64,000 bases of DNA from Burkholderia sp. FERM BP-3421 (GTDB taxonomy: Bacteria > Pseudomonadota > Gammaproteobacteria > Burkholderiales > Burkholderiaceae): assembly GCF_028657905.1 (NCBI RefSeq), contig NZ_CP117782.1, forward strand, positions 1,674,001 to 1,738,000, read 5' to 3'. The notes beneath the pieces are model-generated. The model did no database searches. It was not told the DNA's origin and saw nothing but the letters and a program-made list of their open reading frames with translations. A program made the translations under genes and the position numbers. Position 1 is the stretch's first letter; each line of letters starts with the position of its first letter. Below are positions 37,388-47,429 of the stretch, one piece after another.

Positions 37388-37420
37388 CAAAACGCCCGGC
37401 GCAATGCGCCGGGCGTTTTG
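37388..37420. terminator. Bidirectional terminator between phaP and lpdA
   Basis: CAAAACGCCCGGCGC, AAT loop, GCGCCGGGCGTTTTG: a perfect 15-bp dyad. It lies 52 bp beyond the end of lpdA in the direction of the minus-strand transcript and probably ends the pdh operon. Confidence 0.85.
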
Positions 37421-37472
37421 GTGAACCACGATGGGCCGCGCCCTCCGGCGACGCCCTTCCGCGAACCGCGCG

Positions 37473-39236
37473 TTATGCCTTCTTGCGCGGCGGCGGCAGG
37501 TCCGTACAGACCCCTTCGTACAGCTCGGCCGCCATGCCGATCGATTCGCCGAGCGTCGGGTGTGGATGGATCGTCTTGCCGATATCCTCCGCGTCCGCGC
37601 CCATCTCGACCGCCAGACAGACTTCGCTGATCAGGTCGCCCGCGTTCAGCCCGACGATGCCGCCGCCGATCACGCGATGCGTCGCCTCGTCGAACAGCAG
37701 CTTCGTGAAACCCTCGTCGCGATCGTTCGCGATCGCCCGGCCCGACGCCACCCACGGGAACACCGCCTTGCCGTACTTGATGCCTTCGGCCTTGCACTGG
37801 TCCTCGGTCTTGCCGGCCCATGCGACTTCCGGATCCGTGTACGCCACCGACGGAATCTGCAGCGCGTCGAAGTAAGCCTTCTCGCCGTGCGCGGCCTCGG
37901 CCGCCACGTGGCCCTCGTGCACCGCCTTGTGCGCGAGCATCGGCTGGCCGACGATGTCGCCGATCGCGAAGATGTGCGGCACATTGGTGCGCATCTGCTT
38001 GTCGACCTCGATGAAGCCGCGCTCCGTCACCGCCACGCCCGCCTTGTCGGCGCCGATCTTCTTGCCGTTCGGGCTGCGGCCCACGGCGACCAGCACCAGG
38101 TCGTAGCGCTGCGCGTCCGCCGGGGCTTTCTCGCCCTCGAAGCTCACGTAGATGCCGTCGTCCTTCGCTTCCGCGCCGGTCGTGCGCGTCTTCAGCATCA
38201 CGTTGCTGAAGCGCTTCGCGTTGTACTTCTCCCAGACCTTCACGAGATCGCGGTCCGCGCCCATCATCAGGCCGTCCATCATCTCGACGACGTCGATCTC
38301 GGCGCCCAGCGTCGAGTACACCGTCGCCATTTCGAGGCCGATGATGCCGCCGCCAATCACGAGCATGCGCTTCGGCAGCTGGCGCAGCTCCAGCGCGCCC
38401 GTCGAATCGATCACGCGCGGATCCTCCGGCATGAACGGCAGCTTCACCGCCTGCGAGCCGGCCGCGATGATCGCCTGCTTGAAGCGCACCACCTTCTTGC
38501 CGCCCTCGCCCTGCACTTCCAGGTGATGCGCATCGACGAACGCACCGACGCCCGTGACCACCTCGACCTTGCGCGCCTTCGCCATGCCGGTGAGGCCCAC
38601 CGTCAGCTTCTTGACGACGCTGCTCTTGAAGTCGCGCAGCTTGTCGAGATCCACTTCCGGCTTGCCGAACGAGATGCCGTGCGACGCCAGCGCCGACGCC
38701 TCGTCGATGACGAGCGCGGTGTGCAGCAGCGCCTTCGACGGGATGCACCCGACGTTCAGGCACACGCCGCCGAGCGCGTCGTAGCGTTCGACGAGCACGG
38801 TCTTCATGCCGAGATCGGCGGCGCGGAACGCGGCCGAGTATCCGCCCGGGCCCGAACCCAGCACGAGCATCTCGCACTCGACATCGACCGGGCCGGCATA
38901 GCTGCCCGCCTGCGGCGCCTGGGTCGGCGCGGGCGCGGGCGCGGGGGCCGGTGCGGCGGCGGGCGCGGGCTTCGCGGGCGCCGGCGCGGCGGCGGACGCC
39001 GCGGCCTCGACGAGCGCGATCACCGTGCCTTGCGACACCTTGTCGCCCGCCTTGACCTTCACTTCCTTCACGACGCCGGCGACGTCGCTCGGCACTTCCA
39101 TGGACGCCTTGTCGGATTCGAGCGTGACGAGCGTCTGCTCCTTCTCGATCGTATCGCCCGGCTGGACGTTGACCTCGATGACATCGACGCCGTTGAAATC
39201 GCCGATATCCGGCACCTTGACTTCGATGAGACTCAT
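37473..39236 (-). CDS. lpdA: Dihydrolipoyl dehydrogenase with N-terminal lipoyl domain (pyruvate dehydrogenase E3)
   Basis: A 587-residue E3 that reoxidises dihydrolipoyl groups of the pyruvate dehydrogenase complex with FAD and NAD. It has an N-terminal lipoyl domain (residues 1-80, lipoyl lysine at 43 in ESDKASME). A flexible Ala/Pro linker covers residues 81-115. The flavoprotein core has FAD motif GSGPGG near 129 and redox cysteines 159 and 164 (GGVCLNVGCIPSK). The lipoyl extension is characteristic of some beta-proteobacterial E3s. The start at MSLIEVKVPDIG excludes 14 extra codons. It is the last gene of aceE-aceF-lpdA. Confidence 0.96.
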   Translation of the reverse strand: MSLIEVKVPDIGDFNGVDVIEVNVQPGDTIEKEQTLVTLESDKASMEVPSDVAGVVKEVKVKAGDKVSQGTVIALVEAAASAAAPAPAKPAPAAAPAPAPAPAPTQAPQAGSYAGPVDVECEMLVLGSGPGGYSAAFRAADLGMKTVLVERYDALGGVCLNVGCIPSKALLHTALVIDEASALASHGISFGKPEVDLDKLRDFKSSVVKKLTVGLTGMAKARKVEVVTGVGAFVDAHHLEVQGEGGKKVVRFKQAIIAAGSQAVKLPFMPEDPRVIDSTGALELRQLPKRMLVIGGGIIGLEMATVYSTLGAEIDVVEMMDGLMMGADRDLVKVWEKYNAKRFSNVMLKTRTTGAEAKDDGIYVSFEGEKAPADAQRYDLVLVAVGRSPNGKKIGADKAGVAVTERGFIEVDKQMRTNVPHIFAIGDIVGQPMLAHKAVHEGHVAAEAAHGEKAYFDALQIPSVAYTDPEVAWAGKTEDQCKAEGIKYGKAVFPWVASGRAIANDRDEGFTKLLFDEATHRVIGGGIVGLNAGDLISEVCLAVEMGADAEDIGKTIHPHPTLGESIGMAAELYEGVCTDLPPPRKKA

Positions 39237-39327
39237 GAACTGTCCCCTACTTGTATGGACTACCGCTGACAGACACACGGGCGGGCGCGCCGCGACGGCA
39301 TGACCGCCGCGCGCGCCCCCGCGCTCA

Positions 39328-40944
39328 TCAAAGGATCACGCGGCGGAAATCGGCGAGGATCGCCGCCAGATATGCGTTGAAGCGCGCCGCCTCCGCGCCG
39401 TCGATCACGCGGTGGTCATACGACAGCGACAGCGGCAGCGTGAGGCGCGGCACGAACTGCTTGCCGTCCCACACCGGCTTCATCGCGCTGCGCGACAGGC
39501 CGAGGATCGCCACTTCCGGCGCGTTGATGATCGGCGTGAAGTTCGTGCCGCCGATCCCGCCCAGCGACGAGATCGAGAAGCAGCCGCCCTGCATCTGGTC
39601 CGGCTTCAGCTTGCCTTCGCGCGCCGCCTTCGACAGCTCCGTCATTTCCTTCGCGATGTCGACGAGACCCTTCTTGTCCGCGTCGCGGATCACCGGCACC
39701 ATGAGGCCGTTCGGCGTGTCGGCCGCGAAGCCGACGTGGTAGTACTGCTTGAACACGAGGTTGTCGCCGTCGAGGCTCGCGTTGAAGGTCGGGAACTTCT
39801 TCAGCGCCGACACCACGGCCTTGATCACGAACGCCAGCATCGTGAACTTCACGCCGGCCTTCTCGTTTTCCTTGTTCAGCTGCACGCGCAACGCTTCCAG
39901 CTCGGTGATGTCCGCCTCGTCGTTGTTGGTGACGTGGGGGATCATCACCCAGTTGCGATGCAGGTTCGCGCCCGAGATCTTCTTGATGCGCGACAGCGGC
40001 TTCGGATCGACCGGGCCGAACTTCGTGAAGTCGACCTTCGGCCACGGCAGCAGGTTCAGCTCGCCGCCGCCCGCGGGCGCGGCCGCGCCCGCCGGCGCCG
40101 CGCGCTGGCCCGTCATCACGCCCTTCACGAAGCCCGTCACGTCGTCCTTGGTCACGCGGCTCTTCGGCCCCGTGCCCTGCACGCGCGCGACATCGACGCC
40201 CAGCTCGCGCGCGAACTTGCGCACCGACGGCGACGCGTGGCTCGCGCGGTATTCGCCGCCCGCCGCCGGCGCGACGGCCGGTGCGGATGCCGGCGCAGCC
40301 GACGGCGCGGGCGCGGCGGCTGCGGCCGGCGCGGGCGCCGGAGCAGGCGCGGCGGCCGGCTGCGGCGCGGGGGCCGGCGCGGCGGCGCCGCCCGCGGCTT
40401 CCAGCACCACGATCAGCGTGCCTTCCGACACCGTGTCGCCGAGCTTCACCTTCAGTTCCTTGACCGTGCCGGCGGCCGGGCTCGGCACGTCCATCGTCGC
40501 CTTGTCCGATTCGAGCGTGACGAGCGACTGCTCCTTCTCGACCGTGTCGCCGACCTTCACGCCGATCTCGATGACCGGGATGTCCTTGTAGTCGCCGATG
40601 TCCGGCACCTTCACGTCGACCGTGCCGCCGCTCGCGGCAGGCGCGGGCGCGGGCGCCGCTGCGGGCGCGGGCGCCGGCGCAGCCGCGCCGTTCGCCTTCG
40701 CGGCGCCGCCTTCCAGCAGGATGATCAGCGAGCCTTCCGACACCGAATCGCCCACCTTCACCTTCACTTCCCTGACCGTGCCGGCCGTGGGGCTCGGCAC
40801 GTCCATCGTCGCCTTGTCCGACTCGAGCGTGACGAGCGATTGCTCCGCCTCGACCGTGTCGCCCGCCTTCACGAGCACCTCGATGACCGGGATGTCCTTG
40901 TAATCGCCGATATCCGGCACCTTCACTTCGATCGCTTGACTCAT
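39328..40944 (-). CDS. aceF: Dihydrolipoamide acetyltransferase (pyruvate dehydrogenase E2)
   Basis: A 538-residue E2 core. It has two near-identical lipoyl domains (lipoyl lysines 44 and 148, both in ESDKATMDVPSP) joined by Ala/Pro linkers. A peripheral-subunit-binding domain (HASPSVRKFARELGVD, about 236-270) follows, then the catalytic acetyltransferase domain with the motif DHRVIDG and active histidine near 511. It moves the acetyl group to coenzyme A. A stretch of 72 bp separates it from aceE upstream. The start MSQAIEVKVPD replaces a longer Arg-rich frame. Confidence 0.96.
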   Translation of the reverse strand: MSQAIEVKVPDIGDYKDIPVIEVLVKAGDTVEAEQSLVTLESDKATMDVPSPTAGTVREVKVKVGDSVSEGSLIILLEGGAAKANGAAAPAPAPAAAPAPAPAASGGTVDVKVPDIGDYKDIPVIEIGVKVGDTVEKEQSLVTLESDKATMDVPSPAAGTVKELKVKLGDTVSEGTLIVVLEAAGGAAAPAPAPQPAAAPAPAPAPAAAAAPAPSAAPASAPAVAPAAGGEYRASHASPSVRKFARELGVDVARVQGTGPKSRVTKDDVTGFVKGVMTGQRAAPAGAAAPAGGGELNLLPWPKVDFTKFGPVDPKPLSRIKKISGANLHRNWVMIPHVTNNDEADITELEALRVQLNKENEKAGVKFTMLAFVIKAVVSALKKFPTFNASLDGDNLVFKQYYHVGFAADTPNGLMVPVIRDADKKGLVDIAKEMTELSKAAREGKLKPDQMQGGCFSISSLGGIGGTNFTPIINAPEVAILGLSRSAMKPVWDGKQFVPRLTLPLSLSYDHRVIDGAEAARFNAYLAAILADFRRVIL

Positions 40945-41016
40945 CTGTTTGTGTCTCCTGAGCCGCGCCGCCACCCCGCACGGGGCCGCGTCGCGGCGTC
41001 ATACGGTGCGCGTGCG

Positions 41017-43713
41017 TTAAACCGTCATCGGGTTGGGTTTGGCCGGGTCGAGGTTGTACTTCGCGAGCGCGTCCGCCACCACCTTGCGCTCGATCGTACC
41101 CTCGTCGGCGAGCGCATTGAGCGCGGCCACGGTCACCCAGAAGCGGTCGACCTCGAAGAAATGGCGCAGCGCCTCGCGCGTATCCGAACGGCCATAGCCG
41201 TCGGTGCCGAGCACCACGAACTTGCGGTCCACCTGGCCGCGGATCTGGTCGACCAGCGCGCGCACGTAGTCGGTCGACGCGATCACCGGACCTTGCGTGT
41301 CCTTCAGGCATTGCTGCACGTGCGACAGCTTGCGCTCCGCGGTCGGGTTCAGCAGGTTCCAGCGCTCGACCTCATGACCTTCGCGGGCCAGCTCGGTGAA
41401 GCTCGGCACGCTCCACAGGTCGGCCGCGACGCCCCAGTCGTTCTTGAGCAGGTCGGCGGCGGCGATCACTTCGTTGAAGATCGTGCCCGCGCCGAGCAGT
41501 TGCACGCGCGGCGCCTTCTTGTCGGCGTCGGCCTTGCGGAACGCGTACATGCCCTTGATGATGTCGGCCGCCACGTGCTCGCCCTGCGGGATCGCGGGGT
41601 GCTCGTAGTTCTCGTTCATCACCGTGATGTAGTAGTACACATCCTCCTGCTCCCACACCATGCGGCGCAGGCCGTCCTGCACGATCACCGCCAGCTCGTA
41701 GCCGAAGGTCGGGTCGTAGCTCACGCAGTTCGGCACCGACGCCGCCCACAGCAGCGAATGGCCGTCCTCGTGCTGCAGGCCCTCGCCGTTGAGCGTGGTG
41801 CGGCCCGCGGTGCCGCCGAGCAGGAAGCCGCGCGACCGCATGTCGCCCGCGGCCCAGGCCAGATCGCCGATCCGCTGGAAGCCGAACATCGAATAGAAGA
41901 TGTAGAACGGCACCATGATCTCGCCGTGCGTCGAATACGACGTCGCCGCCGCGATCCAGTCGCACATGCCGCCCGCTTCGTTGATGCCTTCCTGCAGGAT
42001 CTGGCCGCTTTCCGATTCCTTGTAGAACATCAGCTGGTCGGAATCCTCGGGCACGTACTTCTGGCCCTGCTGGTTCCAGATGCCGATCTGGCGGAACAGG
42101 CCTTCCATGCCGAAGGTGCGCGACTCGTCGGGCACGATCGGCACGATGCGCTTGCCGAGCGCCTTGTCCTTGAGCAGGATGTTGAGGATCCGCACGAACG
42201 CCATCGTCGTCGAGATCTCGCGGCCTTCGCCCGTGCCCTTCAGCAGCGGCTCGAACATGCCGAGCGCCGGCACCGGCAGCGATTCCGCCTTCTGGCGGCG
42301 CTGCGGCAGGTAGCCGCCGAGGTCCATGCGGCGTGCGCGCATGTACTCGAGTTCCTTCGAGCCTTCCTCGAACTTCACGTACGGCACGTCGGCGATCACG
42401 TCGTCCGGGATCGGCAGGCGGAACTGGTCGCGGAACTTCTTCAGCTGCTCCACCGGCAGCTTCTTCTGCTGGTGGGTGATGTTCATCGCCTGACCCGACT
42501 CGCCCATCCCGTAACCCTTGATGGTCTTCGCGAGAATCACGGTCGGCGCGCCCTTCGAGTGGCTCGCCTCGTGGAACGCCGCGTAGATCTTGTGCGGATC
42601 ATGGCCGCCGCGGTTCAGGTTCCAGATGTCGTCGTCCGACCAGTCGGCGACCAGCGCCTTCAGCTCGGGCGAATTGAAGAAGTGCTCGCGCACGAAGGCG
42701 CCCGACTCCGACTTGTAGGTCTGGTACTCGCCGTCGACGACGTCCATCATCCGGCGCATCAGCGCGCCCGACTTGTCGCGCGCGAACAGCGCATCCCAGC
42801 GGCTGCCCCAGATCACCTTGATCACGTTCCAGCCGGCGCCGCGGAATTCCGATTCCAGTTCCTGGATGATCTTGCCGTTGCCGCGCACCGGGCCGTCGAG
42901 ACGCTGCAGGTTGCAGTTGATCACGAACACCAGGTTGTCGAGCTTCTCGCGGCTCGCCATGCCGATCGCGCCCAGCGATTCCGGCTCGTCGGTCTCGCCG
43001 TCGCCGAGGAACGCCCACACCTTGCGGCCTTCGGTCGTCACGATGCCGCGCGCCTGCAGGTACTTCATGAAGCGCGCCTGGTAGATCGCCATGATCGGGC
43101 CGAGACCCATGGAAACGGTCGGGAACTGCCAGAAGTCGGGCATCAGCCACGGGTGCGGATACGACGAGATGCCGTTGCCGCCGACTTCCTGGCGGAAGTT
43201 GTCGAGCTGGTCCTCGGACAGGCGGCCGAGCAGGAACGCGCGGGAATACACGCCCGGCGACGAGTGGCCCTGCACGAACACGAGGTCGCCGCCGTGCTGG
43301 GCGGACGGCGCATGCCAGAAATGGTTGTAGCCGACATCGTAGAGCGTCGCGGCCGACGCGAACGACGCGATGTGGCCGCCGACGTTGGTGTCCTTGCCGG
43401 CGCGCAGCACCATCGCGATCGCGTTCCAGCGCGTGTACGAGCGGATGCGGTGCTCGATGTCCTGGTCGCCCGGGATCTTCGCCTGGCCTTCGACCGGAAT
43501 CGTGTTGATGTACGGGGTGTTCGCGGAGAACGGCAGGTGCTCGCCGTGCATGCGCGCGAATTCGATCTGCTTCTCGATCAGGTAGTGCGCGCGGCCCGGG
43601 CCGACGGAGGAGATCACGCCATCAAGCGCCTCGAGCCATTCGACGGTTTCCTGGGGATCGTCGTCACGATCGGCGACGACATACTTCATCACTTCGTTGG
43701 GTACGGCGGACAT
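41017..43713 (-). CDS. aceE: Pyruvate dehydrogenase E1 component (homodimeric)
   Basis: An 898-residue thiamine-diphosphate E1 that decarboxylates pyruvate and acetylates the E2 lipoyl group. The thiamine-binding GDGETDEPES...NCNLQRLDGP region is at about residues 230-265, and the later ETSG-equivalent and transketolase-type C-terminal domains are complete. The start MSAVPNEVMKYV follows a strong AGGAGACGAGT ribosome site. It heads the operon with aceF and lpdA. The divergent kinase gene starts 275 bp away. Confidence 0.97.
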   Translation of the reverse strand: MSAVPNEVMKYVVADRDDDPQETVEWLEALDGVISSVGPGRAHYLIEKQIEFARMHGEHLPFSANTPYINTIPVEGQAKIPGDQDIEHRIRSYTRWNAIAMVLRAGKDTNVGGHIASFASAATLYDVGYNHFWHAPSAQHGGDLVFVQGHSSPGVYSRAFLLGRLSEDQLDNFRQEVGGNGISSYPHPWLMPDFWQFPTVSMGLGPIMAIYQARFMKYLQARGIVTTEGRKVWAFLGDGETDEPESLGAIGMASREKLDNLVFVINCNLQRLDGPVRGNGKIIQELESEFRGAGWNVIKVIWGSRWDALFARDKSGALMRRMMDVVDGEYQTYKSESGAFVREHFFNSPELKALVADWSDDDIWNLNRGGHDPHKIYAAFHEASHSKGAPTVILAKTIKGYGMGESGQAMNITHQQKKLPVEQLKKFRDQFRLPIPDDVIADVPYVKFEEGSKELEYMRARRMDLGGYLPQRRQKAESLPVPALGMFEPLLKGTGEGREISTTMAFVRILNILLKDKALGKRIVPIVPDESRTFGMEGLFRQIGIWNQQGQKYVPEDSDQLMFYKESESGQILQEGINEAGGMCDWIAAATSYSTHGEIMVPFYIFYSMFGFQRIGDLAWAAGDMRSRGFLLGGTAGRTTLNGEGLQHEDGHSLLWAASVPNCVSYDPTFGYELAVIVQDGLRRMVWEQEDVYYYITVMNENYEHPAIPQGEHVAADIIKGMYAFRKADADKKAPRVQLLGAGTIFNEVIAAADLLKNDWGVAADLWSVPSFTELAREGHEVERWNLLNPTAERKLSHVQQCLKDTQGPVIASTDYVRALVDQIRGQVDRKFVVLGTDGYGRSDTREALRHFFEVDRFWVTVAALNALADEGTIERKVVADALAKYNLDPAKPNPMTV

Positions 43714-43988
43714 ACTCGTCTCCTGGGGCCTTGAATGTGAGGATCGCTCTGGTTGCAGACGACGGAATTCCGGCCGCCTGCGGCAAGCTCCCGCGGATTG
43801 TAAAGAGCGTCGCGGGCCACGTGCAACAAAATTTTCGAATAGTGAGATCTTTTATCGTAATATGAAATATTGCTGCGCCGCACCCATCCGACAAGGCTCG
43901 CCGAGGGCCGGCCCGGCGATAATTTCGCTTTTGGTTCAATAATTCTTGTACGCCTTTTGCGCGCGGTGCGCTGCGCTACAATCCAGCC

Positions 43989-46502
43989 ATGTTGACCGAT
44001 CGGCTTTTCGCACGTTCGGCGCGGCCGTCGGGTTCGCCGGCGGATTCGCAGCCGTCCCGCTGGCACCACGGACCGTGGTGGTCCAATTCCTATCTACTGA
44101 CCCCCCTGTTGTCGATCCTGGTGTTCCTGGTGGTGATGAGCCTCATTCTGTGGAGCCTCAACCGCCGCGAGCAGCAGCAGCAGGAAGACACGCTGTATCG
44201 CAACGTCGCCTGGGCGCAGCAGCAGATCCGCCTGTCGATGACGGGCGCGCAGGAGCAATTGCAGGCGTTCGCGCGCGATCTCGCGGCGGGCCGCATCGAC
44301 GAGCACGCGTTCCAGATGGCGGTCGGCGACATCATGCAGGCGCACCCCGAGATCCTCTACCTGAACTGGTATACGTCGCCCGGCCAGCGCCGCTGGCCCG
44401 CGATGCTGCTGCCGCTCGTCGGCCAGCGCTTCGCGAAGCCGAACGACACCCAGATGGAGGACGCCGCGCGCGGCGCCTTCGCCGAGGCGCGCGGCACGCG
44501 CCGCCAGGTGTACTCGCCGCTCGTCTACGACGACTTCGGCAACGGCTACCTCGCGCTGCAGACGCCCGTGATGCGCGACCGCGAGTATCTCGGCTCGATC
44601 GCCGCGGTGTTCTCGGTCGAGGGCATGCTGAAGCACGACATCCCGCAGGAGCTGTCGGCCAAGTACAAGATCTCGATCACCGACGCGAACAACCGCGAAC
44701 TCGCGTCGACCTCCTCGCGCCCGCGCCTGCCGCGCGACGCCCACTACGATCTGCCGCTCGACCCGCCCGGCCAGGGGCTGACGGTGCGCGTGTACGCGTA
44801 CCCGCAGATGACCAACCTGACCAACAACACACTCGTCTGGCTCGTCGCCGGGCTGTCGTGCTTCGTGCTGTGGAGTCTCTGGAGCCTGTGGAAGCACACC
44901 CGCCAGCGCTTCGAGGCGCAGCAGGCGCTCTATGCGGAGGCGTTCTTCCGCCGCGCGATGGAGAACTCGGTGCTGATCGGGATGCGCGTGCTCGACATGC
45001 ACGGCCGCATCACGCACGTGAATCCCGCGTTCTGCCGGATGACCGGCTGGGACGAAGGCGACCTCGTCGGCAAGGTCGCGCCGTTCCCGTACTGGCCGCG
45101 CGACACCTACCCGGAAATGCAGCGCCAGCTCGACATGACGCTGCGCGGCAAGGCGCCGTCTTCGGGCTTCGAGCTGCGGGTGCGGCGCAAGGACGGCTCG
45201 ATGTTCCATGCGCGCCTCTACGTCTCGCCGCTGATCGACAGCGCCGGACGCCAGACCGGCTGGATGTCGTCGATGACCGACATCACCGAGCCGAAGCGCG
45301 CGCGCGAGGAGCTGGCCGCCGCGCACGAACGCTTCACGACCGTGCTCGAAAGCCTCGACGCGGCGGTCTCGGTGCTCGCCGCCGACGAGGCCGAGCTGCT
45401 GTTCGCGAACCGCTACTACCGCCACCTGTTCGGGATCCGGCCGGACGGCCACCTGGAACTGTCGGGCGGCGGCTTCGACAGCGCGCAGGCGTCGTCGGAC
45501 TCGATCGACCTCGTCGACGCCTACGCCGGCCTGCCCGCCGCCGCGCTCACCGAGAGCACGGCCGACGCGCAGGAGGTGTACGTCGAAAGCATCCAGAAAT
45601 GGTTCGAGGTGCGTCGCCAGTACATCCAGTGGGTCGACGGCCACCTCGCCCAGATGCAGATCGCCACCGACATCACGACCCGCAAGAAGGCGCAGGAGCT
45701 GGCGCACCAGCAGGAAGAGAAGCTCCAGTTCACGAGCCGATTGATGACGATGGGCGAAATGGCGTCGTCGATTGCGCATGAGCTGAACCAGCCGCTCGCG
45801 GCGATCAACAATTACTGTTCCGGCACCGTGGCGCTCGTCAAGGGCGGCCGCGCGACCCCCGAGACGCTGCTGCCGGCGCTCGAAAAGACCGCGCAGCAGG
45901 CGCTGCGCGCCGGAATGATCGTCAAGCGGATCCGCGAGTTCGTGAAGCGCAGCGAGCCGAAGCGCGAGCCCGCGCGGGTCGCGGACATCGTCGCGGACGC
46001 GGTCGGCCTCGCCGAGATCGAGGCGAGAAAGCGCCGGATCCGGATCGTCACCGAAATCCGCGCAAGAATGCCTATTATTTATGTCGACCCGGTGCTGATC
46101 GAGCAGGTGCTCGTGAACCTGATGAAGAACGCGGCCGAAGCGATGCACGATGCGCACCCGCAGGCGGTCGACGGCGCGATCCGCGTGGTCGCCGACCTGG
46201 AGGCGGGCTTCGTCGACATCCGCGTGATCGACCAGGGCCCCGGCGTCGACGAGGCGACGGCCGAACGGCTGTTCGAACCGTTTTACAGCACCAAGTCCGA
46301 CGGCATGGGCATGGGGCTCAACATCTGTCGTTCGATCATTGAATCGCATCGCGGGCGTCTGTGGGTGGTCAACAACGTCGAGGCGGATGGCCGCATTGCC
46401 GGCGCGACGTTCCACTGCAGCCTGCCCGTGGGGGAACCCGAAGATCTCGGGCGCGGCGGGTCCGAGGCATCGACATCACAAACCGTAACGGGAGATATAT
46501 GA
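43989..46502 (+). CDS. PAS-domain sensor histidine kinase (FixL/DctB-like)
   Basis: An 837-residue membrane histidine kinase. It has a first transmembrane segment at about residues 37-58 (LLTPLLSILVFLVVMSLI), a periplasmic sensing region to about 275, and a second segment (LVWLVAGLSCFVLWSLW). Two PAS modules then span roughly 320-570. The dimerisation domain has the phospho-acceptor histidine in SSIAHELNQPLAAIN. The ATPase domain has DQGPGVDEATAERLFEPF and GMGMGLNICRSI. Signal unknown. It overlaps the regulator by four bases (ATGA). Confidence 0.92.
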   Translation: MLTDRLFARSARPSGSPADSQPSRWHHGPWWSNSYLLTPLLSILVFLVVMSLILWSLNRREQQQQEDTLYRNVAWAQQQIRLSMTGAQEQLQAFARDLAAGRIDEHAFQMAVGDIMQAHPEILYLNWYTSPGQRRWPAMLLPLVGQRFAKPNDTQMEDAARGAFAEARGTRRQVYSPLVYDDFGNGYLALQTPVMRDREYLGSIAAVFSVEGMLKHDIPQELSAKYKISITDANNRELASTSSRPRLPRDAHYDLPLDPPGQGLTVRVYAYPQMTNLTNNTLVWLVAGLSCFVLWSLWSLWKHTRQRFEAQQALYAEAFFRRAMENSVLIGMRVLDMHGRITHVNPAFCRMTGWDEGDLVGKVAPFPYWPRDTYPEMQRQLDMTLRGKAPSSGFELRVRRKDGSMFHARLYVSPLIDSAGRQTGWMSSMTDITEPKRAREELAAAHERFTTVLESLDAAVSVLAADEAELLFANRYYRHLFGIRPDGHLELSGGGFDSAQASSDSIDLVDAYAGLPAAALTESTADAQEVYVESIQKWFEVRRQYIQWVDGHLAQMQIATDITTRKKAQELAHQQEEKLQFTSRLMTMGEMASSIAHELNQPLAAINNYCSGTVALVKGGRATPETLLPALEKTAQQALRAGMIVKRIREFVKRSEPKREPARVADIVADAVGLAEIEARKRRIRIVTEIRARMPIIYVDPVLIEQVLVNLMKNAAEAMHDAHPQAVDGAIRVVADLEAGFVDIRVIDQGPGVDEATAERLFEPFYSTKSDGMGMGLNICRSIIESHRGRLWVVNNVEADGRIAGATFHCSLPVGEPEDLGRGGSEASTSQTVTGDI

Positions 46503-47137
46503 ATAGCCCTGTCACCACCACTCAGGAATCCGTCTTTGTCGTCGACGATGACGAGGCCGTGCGCGACTCGCTGCGCTGGCTGCTGGAGGCGAACGGCTAT
46601 CGCGTGCAATGCTTCTCGAGCGCCGAGCAGTTTCTCGATGCGTACCAGCCCGCGCAGCAGGCGGGCCAGATCGCCTGCCTGATCCTCGACGTGCGGATGT
46701 CCGGGATGAGCGGCCTCGAACTGCAGGAACGCCTGATCGCCGACAATGCCGCGCTGCCGATCATCTTCGTGACGGGCCACGGCGATGTGCCGATGGCCGT
46801 CTCGACCATGAAGAAAGGCGCGATGGACTTCATCGAGAAGCCGTTCGACGAAGCCGAGCTGCGCAAGCTCGTCGAGCGCATGCTCGACAAGGCGCGCAGC
46901 GAGAGCAAGAGCGTCCAGGAGCAGCGCGCCGCGAGCGAGCGCCTGTCGAAGCTGACCGCGCGCGAGCAGCAGGTGCTCGAGCGGATCATCGCGGGCCGCC
47001 TCAACAAGCAGATCGCCGACGATCTCGGCATCAGCATCAAGACGGTCGAGGCGCACCGCGCGAACATCATGGAAAAGCTCAACGTCAACACGGTGGCCGA
47101 CCTGCTGCGCCTCGCGCTGTCGAAGAAGCAGGCCTGA
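46499..47137 (+). CDS. FixJ-type response regulator (REC + LuxR HTH)
   Basis: A 212-residue regulator. The receiver domain has the acidic pair at VVDDDEA (residues 14-20), the phospho-acceptor aspartate in CLILDVRMSG (about residue 64) and the lysine in FIEKPFDE. The C-terminal LuxR-type helix-turn-helix reads LTAREQQVLERIIAG and SIKTVEAHRANIMEKL. Its ATG overlaps the kinase stop codon, so they form one two-component pair. Targets are unknown. The divergent pdh operon is the nearest candidate, but that is inference from position only. Confidence 0.93.
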   Translation: MNSPVTTTQESVFVVDDDEAVRDSLRWLLEANGYRVQCFSSAEQFLDAYQPAQQAGQIACLILDVRMSGMSGLELQERLIADNAALPIIFVTGHGDVPMAVSTMKKGAMDFIEKPFDEAELRKLVERMLDKARSESKSVQEQRAASERLSKLTAREQQVLERIIAGRLNKQIADDLGISIKTVEAHRANIMEKLNVNTVADLLRLALSKKQA

Positions 47138-47300
47138 CCCGTCTCATCCGCGCGCGTCCGGGCCCGCCCGCCGGACGCGCCGCGCGCGCGACCGCTCCCG
47201 TCGCGCGTCCCCGTCTGTCGCGCCCCTCTCGTTCGTCTCGTCTCATGCCGGCTCGCCGGCGAAGCCGCGCGACGGCGGGCGGGCGCGGCGACGGCTGAAC

Positions 47301-47428
47301 GCGGCACCGGCCGACCGCGGCGCCGGCCGACCGCGGCACCGACCGACCGCGGCACCGGCCGACCGCGGCACCGGCCGACCGCGGCACCGGCCGACCGCGG
47401 CACCGGCCGACCGCGGCACCGGCCGACC
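47301..47428 (+). repeat. 16-bp tandem repeat array (8 copies) upstream of folD
   Basis: Eight head-to-tail copies of GCGGCACCGGCCGACC fill 47301-47428. The second copy has G for A at position 6 and the third has A for G at position 10, while the other six are identical. The array lies between the response regulator stop and folD and ends two bases before a TATAAT box. The preceding 163 bp (47138-47300) is GC-rich with no gene that I can support. Confidence 0.97.
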
Positions 47429-47429
47429 G

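Noticed and set aside
37473..39236. lpdA as a mistaken gene fusion because of the N-terminal lipoyl domain
   Set aside because: Lipoyl-bearing E3 subunits are normal in several beta-proteobacteria and the linker is typical.
39412..43734. A plus-strand open frame of 1440 codons opposite aceF and aceE
   Set aside because: It shows the same Arg/His/Val-rich antisense composition with no start signal, and the pdh genes on the other strand are certain.
47301..47428. Tandem repeats as a possible CRISPR array
   Set aside because: The 16-bp units are directly adjacent with no spacers and there are no cas genes.
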